From assembly GCA_946894095.1 (NCBI GenBank), contig OX335662.1:12418001-12482000 (forward strand): DNA of 64,000 nt. The letters are read 5' to 3'. The number at the start of each line of letters is the position of its first letter. Within the stretch, counting starts at the first letter, position 1. Below, piece after piece: positions 36,601 to 44,950 of this stretch. The notes under the pieces were generated by a model. That model did no database searches and was not told the DNA's origin. It saw only the letters and a list, made by a program, of their open reading frames with translations. This stretch comes from Incurvaria masculella (lineage: Eukaryota; Arthropoda; Insecta; Lepidoptera; Incurvariidae). Position numbers and translations under genes: made by a program.

Positions 36601-38656
36601 ATAAATATTATAAAGGGGAATGTTTGTAATAATGGATGGATGGATGGATGGATGGATGGATGTATGTTTGTTACTCTTTCACGTAAAAACTACTGAATGG
36701 ATTTTAATGAAACTTTACAATAATATAGCTTATACATCAGAATAACACATAGGCTACAATTTATAAACAAATTGTGCCCATGGGCTTCAGAACTTTCACG
36801 GGGCTGCGAAAACGATGCCGGTAGCGCTATACTTCACACCAGGGGGAGCGGGGCCGGGGGCGGTGGCGGGAGCGGGGCCGGGGGCGGGGCGGGCGGTGCG
36901 ACGGGGGCGGGTGCGGGGAGGGCGGGGGGCGGGTACGGCTTGGTATTTCCCGCAACTTTAGGACTACTTGGCAAAATCCTTGAGAACCAATTACTCGATT
37001 TAGATGCGGGTTGTATCTACGTCTAGCCTGATTCTACTGAAAACTTATAGGCTACATAATATAACGCTTCATTACCTGAAGGGTAAGTAGAGAGTGTTAA
37101 ATTCTTATAACTTGCGAACCACTAACCCGATTTATGTGCGTATTTTATCAATGTATAGGATCTCTGGGAGTAGTCAGGTTCGAAATGGGTTACTGTTTTC
37201 GATGTTGAGGCTAGCTGTGGGTTAGAGTCCACGCAAAACTTACCTACATTACACGTTACTTACTTACTAGGTAAACAATGTTGCAGTGCAAGTGCAGAAA
37301 GGTTCTGGCGACAAATGCTTTTTTCAAATAGCCACCAAATGTCAACGAAGCTCTAAATGGGAATTATTGGATGTTTCTCATTCGCTATTTTATCTCGAAC
37401 GATCTTGATTAAATTTGGTAAATGGATACATTGTCCTGGACCAGTTTGACCCTATTTTGGATCAGCCATGTCGGATACTTTTTATCCATGAAATAATTTA
37501 GCCGACACTAACCCGAGCAGAGCCGGGTACCGCAGCTAGTATTAAATATAGCCATAGTAGTTGCAGCGAAAACATATTCACAATTTCAGGTTTAATGGTT
37601 TCGTTGTAATTGCCGATTAGAAGTTTTACACCGTTAGATGGCGCTGTTAAATCAAAATCGTATTTAAATAAATTGTAACAAAACCAATAATCCTGAAATT
37701 GTGGAATTGTTTTCGCTGCAAGTAATATGACTATATTAAACTTTTATTACGAATTCGTGGCTTAAAGTGCAATACTTTTGCGTTATGTGTGCAAACAACT
37801 TTATATGGGTCGGAACAGCCTTAAGCGACCCGATAAAATTGTAAACTACTTATTTGTTTAATTTTGTAGCGGTTGATCGCCCGCTACACTCATCCCTGAG
37901 GGGTGAGCACGAAGATAGAATATTCAGCTCGAATCAAAATTTCGCAGCTTAAGGTCGGCCCGTAAGCACCTGAAAATTTCGCCTCCCATACAAACGTAGT
38001 TTACTAATCATTTGAAAACCCATGTTCCAACTTACTTGATATTTGGTATCTAATATTAGGCTACAAATATCTGTGTCTGCATGCCTTTGTTTTTTTTGGT
38101 AAATGTATTGTGCGTCAAACCATAGAGAAAACAAAATTCGTGTGAAGATTTTCTTTTTGCTTTTATTTCAGCCGGTTTGGATTTTTCAAAAAAACAAAAG
38201 CATGCAGACACAGATACTTGTTACCTGATATTAAATATTAAATATCAATTTAATTGGAATAGCGGTTTCGAAACTATTAGTAAACTACGTTTGTATGGGG
38301 AGCATAGCTTACGGGCCGTTCTTAGCTTTAAACCGGAATGGGATACCATGCCAGTATGTGGAGCTGAGTTAAACTGCGGTTGAATGGATAAGTATTACCA
38401 TTGATAAAAATACTTTTAAATTTTCGGTATTACTAATATGTAGTTAAAGCCAGGGATTTTGGGAGAAAACTTTATTCGTGAAATGATCACTTTCTATCAA
38501 AAATATAGATTGACAAATTAAAATGAACATTAATTTATATTCATCATACTCACTCAGACGAGGCGGAGCTACAAATGCTGTGGCAAATTGATTGACGCAA
38601 ATGAACAATATGGCGACATTTAACATTCCAAATTCTTTATTACTAACAGTTGCCAT
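18403..38656 (-). CDS. FMO gene B, complete, 9 exons (flavin-containing monooxygenase, secreted type)
   Basis: Exons in order: 38656-38554, 30919-30861, 29231-29035, 27654-27516, 26946-26772, 24563-24288, 21165-21011, 19474-19334, 18609-18403. They total 1452 nt, i.e. 483 residues and TAA, and every junction is GT-AG with matching phase. Seen: hydrophobic N-terminus from about residue 11; FAD motif GAGVAG (64-69); FMO signature FKGTIIHSHDF (223-233), which spans the exon 5/6 junction; NADPH motif GVGPSG (248-253). The family uses FAD, NADPH and O2 to oxygenate N or S atoms. Insect members with signal peptides include the pyrrolizidine-alkaloid N-oxygenases of moths, of similar length (about 450-480 residues). 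Location outside the cytosol and a detoxification role are inferred; the substrate cannot be read from sequence. Gene A is the neighbouring paralogue. Introns are loaded with transposons, but no exon is damaged. Confidence 0.9.
18880..19252. mobile_element. TTAAGGTCGGCCC MITE, copy 1
   Basis: About 370 bp with inverted ends (TTAAGGTCGGCCCTTAAGCA / TTACGGGCCGTTCTTAA). An inner inverted repeat is built on AGGCATGCAGACA-like blocks. Lies in gene B intron 8; the second copy is at 37948-38324. Confidence 0.78.
19334..19474 (-). CDS. FMO B exon 8
   Basis: 141 bp, 47 codons. Acceptor CTTTCAG|GC, donor GAG|GTAAGT. It starts with AQYARSIITGRARLP and runs to ANLDHE, the usual helical segment after the active-site half of insect FMOs. 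Confidence 0.88.
19608..19901 (+). repeat. (GACG)n dispersed repeat, copy 3
   Basis: CACACGAAGGGTTCCGTACC to TTTGGGTACGGAACCCT. In gene B intron 7. Confidence 0.85.
20726..20995 (+). repeat. (GACG)n dispersed repeat, copy 4
   Basis: CCGGCCAAGTGCGAGTCGGG to TTTGGGTACGGAACCAT. It ends only about 16 bp from the gene B exon 7 donor. Confidence 0.85.
21011..21165 (-). CDS. FMO B exon 7
   Basis: 155 bp. Acceptor ATCAACAG|GT, donor GAGCAG|GTAATG. It encodes YEENYPFLDESSGL and NNPTMLLLGIQRVAFDLDEQ, the conserved FMO C-terminal segment that starts with Y-x-x-x-Y/F-P-F-L. Confidence 0.88.
22310..22690 (-). pseudogene. LINE reverse-transcriptase C-terminal fragment
   Basis: The minus frame reads LRRDVGSLAVFYRLYHGECP then HNAVPPSHFYHRTTRNRQG, the C-terminal region of Jockey-type LINE ORF2. 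Truncated at both ends, inside the candidate Helitron. Confidence 0.7.
23000..23235 (+). mobile_element. 5S-rRNA-headed SINE, partial
   Basis: The head GGGCGCGGTCGGGGTTTGGA then TGGGTGGCCG is close to the 5S box A/C region. The body continues GATTCCACGT ... GCACTGAATGATGGATGGTC. Confidence 0.55.
23868..24222 (-). repeat. (GACG)n dispersed repeat, copy 5, expanded
   Basis: GGGTTCCGTAACCAAAGGGT start and about 17-19 GTCC units, the longest run in the window. In gene B intron 6, about 65 bp from the exon 6 donor. Confidence 0.85.
24288..24563 (-). CDS. FMO B exon 6 (NADPH motif)
   Basis: 276 bp. Acceptor CGTTTCAG|GTAC, donor TACAG|GTGAGT. It encodes TIIHSHDFRDTELH, VLVVGVGPSGRDIGHLL and EEIDDVVFCTG. 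Close to exon 6 of gene A along its whole length. Confidence 0.92.
25140..25400. repeat. Dispersed repeat shared with 46745-47010
   Basis: AAGCAAGGACCTTAAAGCGA to GTACAATGGTTTGAGAGCAA. In gene B intron 5. LINE-3'-like sequence (GAAGAACTGGCAAGAAACTC) lies just before it at 24880. Confidence 0.55.
25478..26756 (+). mobile_element. Mariner transposon, copy 1
   Basis: Terminal repeats GGTCGGGGAAAAAGTCTTTT (left) and inverted AGTTGGGGAAAAAGTTTCTT (right), with TA on both sides. About 1279 bp. It sits in gene B intron 5, right after the exon 5 donor. Confidence 0.9.
25657..26682 (+). pseudogene. Mariner transposase with one premature stop
   Basis: 342-codon frame equal in length to the intact copy at 45027-46052. 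CAA became TAA at 25807-25809 (after WFKRF), so the product would end after about 50 residues; downstream the frame is open. The D,D34D residues remain (GDEKW, HDNARPH, DLAPSDFH). Only a handful of residues differ from copy 2, so both are young. Confidence 0.9.
26772..26946 (-). CDS. FMO B exon 5
   Basis: 175 bp. Acceptor CATTTCAG|TTC, donor AAAG|GTTTGT. It encodes YVILCNGHFNKPRMPNMPG and ends ...EDIFK. A mariner element starts about 13 bp beyond the donor. Confidence 0.9.
26947..27515. other. No feature recognised (gene B intron 4)
   Basis: Plain AT-rich intron; one of the few in gene B without a visible transposon. Confidence 0.5.
27516..27654 (-). CDS. FMO B exon 4
   Basis: 139 bp. Acceptor CTTCCAG|G, donor AAG|GTATGC. 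It encodes TNLPKYLMELPGFPMP and FADHFELKKHIK. It joins exon 3 in phase 2 through an Arg codon. Confidence 0.9.
27735..27935 (+). pseudogene. LINE ORF2 C-terminal fragment
   Basis: The plus frame shows a RYSRSFIHRVGKR-like block followed by SRLPAP, recalling the FIHRVGKLWNSLPS block of Jockey-type LINEs. Stops interrupt it. Confidence 0.45.
27942..28490 (-). mobile_element. TTAAGGTGGCCCA MITE, copy 4
   Basis: TTAAGGTGGCCCAACCCGGC to GGAATGGCCACCTTAA, about 549 bp. In gene B intron 3. Confidence 0.78.
28584..28907 (+). pseudogene. LINE ORF2 C-terminal fragment
   Basis: Open frame with LRTNRFSYALICLTARIWNC and LPAGVFLEPLTWESSNEIQ, matching the Jockey-type end (R-T-x-RxWN-LP-VF). Truncated at its start; ends AATTAATAAATTCATAAAT. 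Confidence 0.55.
29035..29231 (-). CDS. FMO B exon 3 (FAD-binding motif)
   Basis: 197 bp. Acceptor TTTCACAG|AAG, donor CTTAG|GTTCG. It encodes HTCIVGAGVAGMSTARRL and VGGTWRYDPHVGTDAHG. A (GACG)n dispersed repeat begins about 20 bp upstream of the acceptor. Confidence 0.9.
29253..29476 (-). repeat. (GACG)n dispersed repeat, copy 6, truncated
   Basis: GGGTTCCGCACCCAAAGGGT to GGGAAACCCCATACAAA; the CGAGTCGGACTCG end is missing. It abuts SINE sequence and lies about 20 bp from the FMO B exon 3 acceptor. Confidence 0.8.
29478..29762 (+). mobile_element. SINE body, headless
   Basis: CTCCATGGTTCGGAATCCAT to GTAGTTGCCATCCATGTC. The Pol III head is absent, so the copy is truncated at its start. Confidence 0.65.
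30223..30282. repeat. 60-bp perfect palindrome
   Basis: Two uninterrupted 30-base arms meet at GTAC|GTAC (centre 30252/30253); each arm holds GTAAGTGAATTTCCGAGTG or its complement. There is no spacer. Confidence 0.92.
30861..30919 (-). CDS. FMO B exon 2 (variable linker)
   Basis: 59 bp, acceptor TTTAGTTTCAG|AT and donor ATT|GTAAGT. Phase 1 in, phase 0 out, as required. It encodes YIDGGSRGGRNFVSQAKPI, a Gly/Arg-rich linker between signal peptide and FAD domain. It was identified by phase and splice fit, not by homology. Confidence 0.65.
31300..31500 (-). mobile_element. Penelope-associated fragment
   Basis: GCCGCGTGAAAAGCCGT, TTTTTCGAACATGTTTAGCG and AATCTCAAGAGTATCA closely match 49402-49492, which lies beside the Penelope-like frame. 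Confidence 0.45.
33181..33262 (+). repeat. (GACG)n dispersed repeat fragment, left palindrome arm
   Basis: ACAGACGGACGGACGGACGG to GGGAACGGAACCCTAAAAA. Mirrored at 34731-34814. Confidence 0.8.
34731..34814 (-). repeat. (GACG)n dispersed repeat fragment, right palindrome arm
   Basis: TAGGGTTCCGTTCCCAAAGG to GTCCGTCCGTCTGTCACAG. It has one GTCC unit fewer than the left arm. Confidence 0.8.
36510..37830. mobile_element. ATGGGTCGGAAC MITE interrupted by a Helitron
   Basis: 36510-36596 and 37540-37830 together match 11640-12055 read on the opposite strand. The two halves join exactly when 36597-37539 is removed. Confidence 0.8.
36597..37539 (+). mobile_element. Non-autonomous Helitron H1, copy 1
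   Basis: TCTAATAAATATTATAAAGG start, (ATGG)n run, GC-rich stretch at about 36840-36945, and end GGGTACCGCAGCTAG. Inserted between A and T with no target duplication, as shown by the empty paralogue at 11640-12055. 943 bp, non-coding. Confidence 0.92.
37948..38324. mobile_element. TTAAGGTCGGCCC MITE, copy 2
   Basis: TTAAGGTCGGCCCGTAAGCA to TTACGGGCCGTTCTTA. Very close to the copy at 18880-19252; in gene B intron 1. Confidence 0.78.
38554..38656 (-). CDS. FMO B exon 1 (start and signal peptide)
   Basis: 103 bp. The first ATG (G at -3 and G at +4, a good context) gives MATVSNKEFG; a second in-frame Met at residue 11 begins the hydrophobic MLNVAILFICVNQFATAF, which is the more typical signal-peptide start. 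Donor A|GTGAGT in phase 1. An 18-codon upstream ORF starting in the leader overlaps this start out of frame. Confidence 0.8.
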
Positions 38657-38721
38657 TGCAAAAAAAATACGTATGTTTTCTATTAAATGTACTATGAAAT
38701 TCCTCCATTAATGGATCGGCG

Positions 38722-38756
38722 ACTGAGCGTCGAATCTGTAACATGTCCTATTTATA
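38722..38756 (-). promoter_or_regulatory. Core promoter of FMO gene B (TATA box and initiator)
   Basis: On the minus strand TATAAATA lies at 38756-38749 and the arthropod initiator TCAGT at 38726-38722. Its A (38724) is 32 bases from the first T of the TATA box, the standard spacing. This predicts a leader of about 68 nt before the ATG at 38656. Confidence 0.7.
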
Positions 38757-38759
38757 TGA

Positions 38760-39300
38760 ATTCTTGTTGAGGAAAACAAAATACCCGTGTTCCGATATTG
38801 AGAGAATCCCAGGACTTCATTTCAGTACGTCACCGATATTGAGTATCTGACGTATTCCAGTTCACGCTTGCTGATTCAAATATGACTGGTAGGTACACGT
38901 GTGGTACGCACAAAGGTCGAATCATAATAAATAAATGCGCAAATCACCGAGTTGTAAATATGCGACTTTATTTATCTGCTATACTTTATTACTGCTAAAA
39001 TCGTAAAATCTCACCTTTTACCCACTGTTTGGTGAGTTTCATTATTACTAACTGTGAAAGTATTTATCTATGCTATATTATTTAGTGTATGTATGTATTA
39101 ATATGTAAAATATCATTGTATTATGCGTACATATTTGTAATAATTTTATATATATTGTATTAATATATTGTATTATATAAGTAGTTATTATAGATATAAG
39201 TAGTTTATATATATGTTATTATTTATATGTGTTATAACTCTATGTAATGCACGTATGTAATGCTATGTGTCATTACTCTCTGAAACTTATCAGCACACGG
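38760..39300. other. Upstream region of FMO gene B
   Basis: No transposon end or ORF is clear until the LINE. The first 150 bp upstream of the TATA box look unique and are the likely place for proximal enhancers (inference). Confidence 0.4.
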
Positions 39301-39608
39301 TCGTGTTGTCAAATTACGTAAAAATCTCAAAAACAATCACATTGAGAATAACATCATAATACCACTAGAAACGTTACAATACCCAACATTTCAAGCGACA
39401 TCACTTATTACGTTTTCGTACCCAAGTTGAAGCCTCCGTGAACCCAGCGGCTTCCCCCGGCACCCCGCTACCCGCGAGTAAAGAGTACGGCAGCGATAAT
39501 TTCGTCTCATCTGCTACGAACCGGAATTTCAGACTGGAACCGAGACACCGCGCACGAACCATTTAATCAGGGAATCGCGCAGGTGAGTGCCACTGACACT
39601 TATTACCA

Positions 39609-40574
39609 ATGCCTAACATGATACGTTCTCCTCCAAAACAATTCGGATCTACTCCTGATCTTACGAGTGAATCTGTCAATACCGATCGTAACATCACACA
39701 AAGGAAACGAAAATCTCCTGATGACGGAATGGAATCCCTTTTTGAAAGCTTTACTAAAAACATCATGGCTAAATTGGGCACCATCCAAAAAGATTTTGAC
39801 AGTAACTTCGCAGAACTTAAGAAGAGTCAGGAAACCATTCAGTTGGATATAGATGCCTTTAAATCCTCTTTTGATGCAATGAAACAGGAATACAGCGAGG
39901 TGAAAACATCTCTGAACAGCATAACAGAACAGCAAAAGGTTTTTAAAACTGAAATACACGAACTTAAAACCACAATTGAGTTTATCTCCGATAATCAAAG
40001 AGACCTTCAAAATAAAACTTGCCAGCTTAATAAGATAGACACGGAGGTCGCAGAGCTCCGGCGCGAGGTGAGCCTCCTTCGCACTGATCTTAACACGCGC
40101 GAGCAAAAAGACAGAGCCCTCAATCTGGAAGTGTGCGGTGTCCCCGAGCTCAAGAACGAGGACGTTAAATCCATAGTTGCCTGCATCGCGCAACACGCAG
40201 GAGTAGAGCTTACGGCAGGTCAGATTGTCCATGCAAACAGGGTCCAGCCACGCCAAGCCATGCCAGGTCGCCCGAAAGCCATTGTCGCAAGATTAAGCGA
40301 TCGCCTTGTCAAGGACTCCATCATCTCCGGGCTCCGCAAAACCAGAGGCGTGACCTCTAAAGACATCGACATTGCGGGAAATCCCCAAAGAATCTACGTC
40401 AATGACCACCTCACAGTTGCAAACAAGTTACTTTACAAGAAATGCAGAGAACTCGCCAAGGAGAAGACCTACCAATACGTCTGGACAAAAAACTGTTCCA
40501 TCTACATCCGGAAAGACGACCACCAGCAACACATGCTCATAAAAAACGAATCCGATCTAAAATGGATACAATAA
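39609..40574 (+). CDS. LINE ORF1 protein with coiled coil and FP-like C-terminal domain
   Basis: 321 residues, intact. A long heptad-like, Lys/Glu-rich helix spans about residues 45-170 and fits a trimerising or dimerising coiled coil. It is followed by ALNLEVCGVPELKNEDV and a basic region, RGVTSKDIDIAGNPQRIYVN, then YVWTKNCSIYIRKDD at the end, a pattern known from insect LINE ORF1 proteins that share a fold with baculovirus FP proteins. The role is nucleic-acid binding and RNP assembly (family knowledge). The start is the first ATG after a CCAATGCC context. The FP-domain name is from memory of the family. Confidence 0.8.
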   Translation: MPNMIRSPPKQFGSTPDLTSESVNTDRNITQRKRKSPDDGMESLFESFTKNIMAKLGTIQKDFDSNFAELKKSQETIQLDIDAFKSSFDAMKQEYSEVKTSLNSITEQQKVFKTEIHELKTTIEFISDNQRDLQNKTCQLNKIDTEVAELRREVSLLRTDLNTREQKDRALNLEVCGVPELKNEDVKSIVACIAQHAGVELTAGQIVHANRVQPRQAMPGRPKAIVARLSDRLVKDSIISGLRKTRGVTSKDIDIAGNPQRIYVNDHLTVANKLLYKKCRELAKEKTYQYVWTKNCSIYIRKDDHQQHMLIKNESDLKWIQ

Positions 40575-41117
40575 CTCATTATTATGTTGAAATAAGTGAT
40601 AATTTTTTTTACTATCTAAGTACTAATCTCTTATGCAAATTACTGTTCTCCTCAAATCTATCTTACCTAAGCAATACATCATATACTTACTCAAATTTAC
40701 ACAAACTCCGCATACACACCATGACTGCAATTATTAAACTACACACAATCAACTATAAAACATTTAATCCAATATACACACACAAAACAACAACCACTTT
40801 ACGACAAGAAAAAATACTACCAATATTTAATAATAAAACACTCACTTACGAACTCCACATTCAAACATCTGATTTGTCCACTGCCACTACTGGCTGTAAG
40901 AGCCAGTTTGTAATGAATATCTTAATGTACCCGCAAGAACAAACAACCTGCATCATCAGCACCATGCACGAAACTAAAATAGTTTTTTTGTTACTGAGTT
41001 ATAACTTATTTAGCTACACACAGGCTGACCTCCATTTAAACTTACCTCTTATAGTCAGGACTGTGTTAGTTACTCACAGCCCCTGGAAAACATATAGCTA
41101 CAATAAACTCATTATAA

Positions 41118-42037
41118 ATGGATAATCAACATTTAAAAATCTATTATCAAAACTCCCGAGGCCTTAGAACAAAACTAGTAGATTTATACATGGGTATTCT
41201 CTCTTGTGATTATGACATCCTAGTTTTTACTGAAACTTGGTTGCACAGTGGGATATTCGATAGCGAAATCTGTAACAATAATAATTATGAGGTTTTTCGT
41301 AACGATCGTGATCTTACTGCAGCGAACAAGTCTGATGGTGGCGGAGTAATGATATGTGTACGGCGACAGCTCGGTGCTGTGTTCCGGCCAGAGTGGGCCC
41401 GCGCGCCGACCGAGTTCCTGTGTGTGAGTGTACCGGCGCGCGGGCTCGGCTCCTCGGCAAACCTACACCTCATGGTCGGGTACCTTCCTCAACGCCCCAT
41501 ATCAGAGTTTTCCGATCACGTACAAAATGTTATTGATGTTGCTAAAACTATATCAGCATCACACGAAAAAGACCACTTACTTATATTAGGTGACTTTAAT
41601 CTCTCCTCGATACGTTGGACTGCGCAGGGTCCTACTCACCTAAAATCGGGGCCGGTGGAATTACAAAATGCAGGAATGGCGTTAATTGAAGAAACAAACT
41701 TTATCGGTCTATCGCAATACAATTTTTTGACGAACACGTCCAACAACACATTAGACTTATTATTTAGCAATTTTTCACTGGAAGCAACTCGATGTCTAAC
41801 ACCATTAACAAAAGAAGACACTTTTCACCCCACGCTGAATATAAAGGTCAACGATCTTACCACACGGTCGTTGAGATCAGCTTCGGATCCCAAATATCAG
41901 TATCACAAAGGTGACTATGGGAGAATAAATGAATTCCTTAATAAAACCGAGTGGGCATACACTCTTTCATCCGGCTCAGTAGAAGACGCTGTAACTGCAT
42001 TTTACAAAATATTATATGAAAGTATTGACTTATTTAA
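41118..42037 (+). pseudogene. LINE ORF2, AP-endonuclease half (interrupted)
   Basis: Starts MDNQHLKIYYQNSRGLRTK. It has the endonuclease blocks FTETWL (Glu), GGGVMICVR, LILGDFNLSS and DTFHPTL (in place of the usual SDH, so the catalytic His region is slightly altered). The host frame ends after IDLFK, where the 10.5 kb block begins; the block then adds SLK and a stop. Otherwise no defects were seen. It nicks the target DNA to prime reverse transcription. Confidence 0.85.
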
Positions 42038-42966
42038 GGTGAGTTTAAAATAATCTACAAGCCTTATAGGGTTGATTCAGTATCTGATATAGAACAACTT
42101 TTGCTAAGAATGTAGGTATGTAATTTTTTTTGTTCCATTTTAATTTTTGAGAAATTTAAACAGTATGTTCTTCCCAGTATTTTAAACAACTTTTGCGAAG
42201 AAACTATGTACCTATCGGTGATGGTTTCGAAGAAATAATTAAATAATCAAATTATTAAATGCGCGCGAACTTCGCTAAAACGGCGCGTCACCGCTGCACC
42301 GCTACCGCGCCAGCCGGCGGCGCGGGGCGGCGCTCGGCGGCAGAGTCTATTTTACCTACTAGTACGAGAGCGGACCGTCGTCAACCCTACGTCATCGAGT
42401 AACACCATGGGACCCATTTGTGCTTGTGCAGATTAGAATAGGCTTCCTAAAAATACTAGGTTGCCTGACCCAAACCTGGAACGTTTTGTGCAGTAGGTAA
42501 TATTAAATCACTTTTTTGGTAGAATTTAACGTCATCGAGTAACAACATGAGACCTAGCACAATCGGTAAAGGTCATCAAGAAAAGCTTAAAAAAAGTAGG
42601 TTGGCTCGTCCTACCCTGGCACGTTCTGAGGTTGGCCGGTTTTAAAATGTCGAAAAATAAAAAAAATAACGTCATCGAGTAACAAGATGACACTACCACC
42701 ATTCGATAGTCCTATGAACATGCTTCATAAAAAAATTAGGTTGCCTGCCCTGAGCCTGGCACGTTTCTTTCGCGGCCATGTTGAACGTCGGATGCGCCGA
42801 GTTCCTCTATTCAATCAATTGTTAAAATAATATAATATAACAGTTTTGTGGTATGTCTATCTATAAACAGTGATGTTTTTATTGATCAGAACTCACCTTG
42901 AATAGATAAATAAAACCAAAATGAAATATTTGTGATATATATTGATTGATTGGGTGCAATGATTTC
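42038..42966 (+). repeat. Left inverted arm, with 3 x 140-bp subrepeats
   Basis: Subrepeats each start ACGTCATCGAGTAACA at 42389, 42529 and 42669, exactly 140 bp apart, diverged from each other. A GC-rich stretch at about 42262-42345 is not shared with the other arm. Confidence 0.88.
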
Positions 42967-44950
42967 AGTACATTGCCGTATCTAATTATTAACTAAGTTT
43001 AATTCAAGTAAATAACCAAGAATATTTAACCTAAAGTCATGTTAATTAAAGAATAGTAACTGTGTGATACTTGCGTGGCGATTTATTTTATTATGACTAT
43101 TAAAAATCTTCATTACATTAGGTTTATATTAATAATAATAATAATAATAATATGCTTTATTGCTTCCATACACATAGGTACATGCAAGGGAGGACTTATT
43201 GCCTAAAGTCAATATCTTCCAATCAACCAGATTATGGGACATAAATATTCAGGTAGCAACAAAAGAAAAGTAACCTAAGATAGTTTCTTGTGCACTATTT
43301 ATACTCTAAATTAGTTATATGTAGAAAAAAATATATATCTGCAGACAAATGTCCGCTAAAGAAAAGAAAAAAAAAAGTTACATAAACTTAAAAATATAAA
43401 ATAAAAAAAATATATATATACAATAGTTAAATACAATGGTAAAATATAAAATACATACATTAAATAAAGTGAAACATGATAATAAAACTGAAATGTGACA
43501 AAAGTAGAACATACTCATTTTGCGAGGAAGAATGATTTTACACGTTTTTTGAAAATATCAAGAGAAGCTGAGCTCCTGATGTCAAGTGGCAATTGATTCC
43601 AAAGTCGTGCTGAATTTACTGTAAATGAATCCGTAAAACAAGTGGTATTGTGTGACGGTATCAGTAGAAGAAGGTTGTCGATTGACCTGAGTGGTAAACC
43701 ATGGGAGGACAAGAAATTGAATTTATCTCTAAGGTATGTGGGAGCACGTGGGTTGTTGAGGACTGTGTATAAAAGAGAAAGGACATGCAATTGTCTTCGA
43801 CGTCGAATATTTAGCCACTGAAGCTGATCACGGTATGCCGAAATGTGGTCATATTTGCGGAGTCCGTAAATAAATCTTATGCTATAGTTGAGAAGGCGAT
43901 CAAGCTTATTCAGTAAGTCCTCATTTAGATCTAAGTTGCACACATCACCATAGTCAAGGATGGGGAGAACCAGGGTCTGCACAAGGGTAATTTATGTCTC
44001 TGTAGGAATGAACCGGTTCAGTCGTTTTAGATTGTGCATAGCACCATATATTTTTCGGCATACACCGCTGATATGATCAGTCCAAGTCAGTGATTCATCT
44101 ATGATTATACCCAAGTTTTTAACAGTCCTACTGTAAGGGATGACAACACCATTAAAACTGACTGCAGGCAATTCGTCTTTGTTGACCTTGGAAAGTAACC
44201 TGTTGCTTCCTACAATTATCAACTGAGATTTCTTGGGATTGACTATGAGACCAAATCTCTCAGACCAATCTTTTATGCGAGACAAGTCGACATTGACGAG
44301 GTCAATTGTGGAGAGAATGTTAGTTATGGAGAAATGGCGGTAGAGTTGCAGGTCATCGGCGTACATATGAAAGAGACATGCTATTTTACTAGTGAGTGTA
44401 TTTATAAAAAACAGAAAAAAGAAGAGGAGAAAGTACGCCACCCTGCGGAACGCCAGCAAGAAGTTCACTCCAATCAGACAGAGCATCATGCAGACGAACT
44501 CTTTGCTGGCGACCTCTAAGATAAGATGTGAACCAATCCAGTACCTGCTGTGAAACATGAAGAGATTCAAGGACTGCCAGTAGAATGTCAAAGTCAACCG
44601 TATTGAATGCATTACTAAAGTCAAGTAGCGTTATTATGGTGAGCTGCCGGTTATCTACAGCTTGGCGGATGTCTTCGGTGACTTTGACAAGAGCTGTCGT
44701 AGTGCTATGGCATGGGCGAAATCCAGATTGATAGGGGTTTAATAAGGAATTGACGCAAAGGTATTTGTTGAATTGAAAGTGCACTACCCGTTCCAGTACT
44801 TTCGATAGAAACGGAAGTATAGAAATGGGACGAAAATTAGAAGGGGTAAGAGGATTATTTATTTTTGGCAGAGGTATGACAAATGCATTTTTCCACGAGC
44901 TTGGAAAACACCCCGATACTAGAGAGCTGTTAATGATATGAGTAATTATA

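Noticed and set aside
36772..37026. Gly/Ala-rich 84-codon frame (also at 62622-62831)
   Set aside because: A product of the GC-rich stretch inside Helitron H1; the frame is not conserved as protein.
39603..40256. 217-codon minus frame opposite LINE ORF1
   Set aside because: Antisense shadow of an intact ORF1 with clear coiled-coil and C-terminal domain on the plus strand.
40442..41125. 227-codon frame between LINE ORF1 and ORF2
   Set aside because: It overlaps ORF1 in another frame and reads AT-rich spacer rich in Thr, Asn and Ile; no LINE encodes a protein there.
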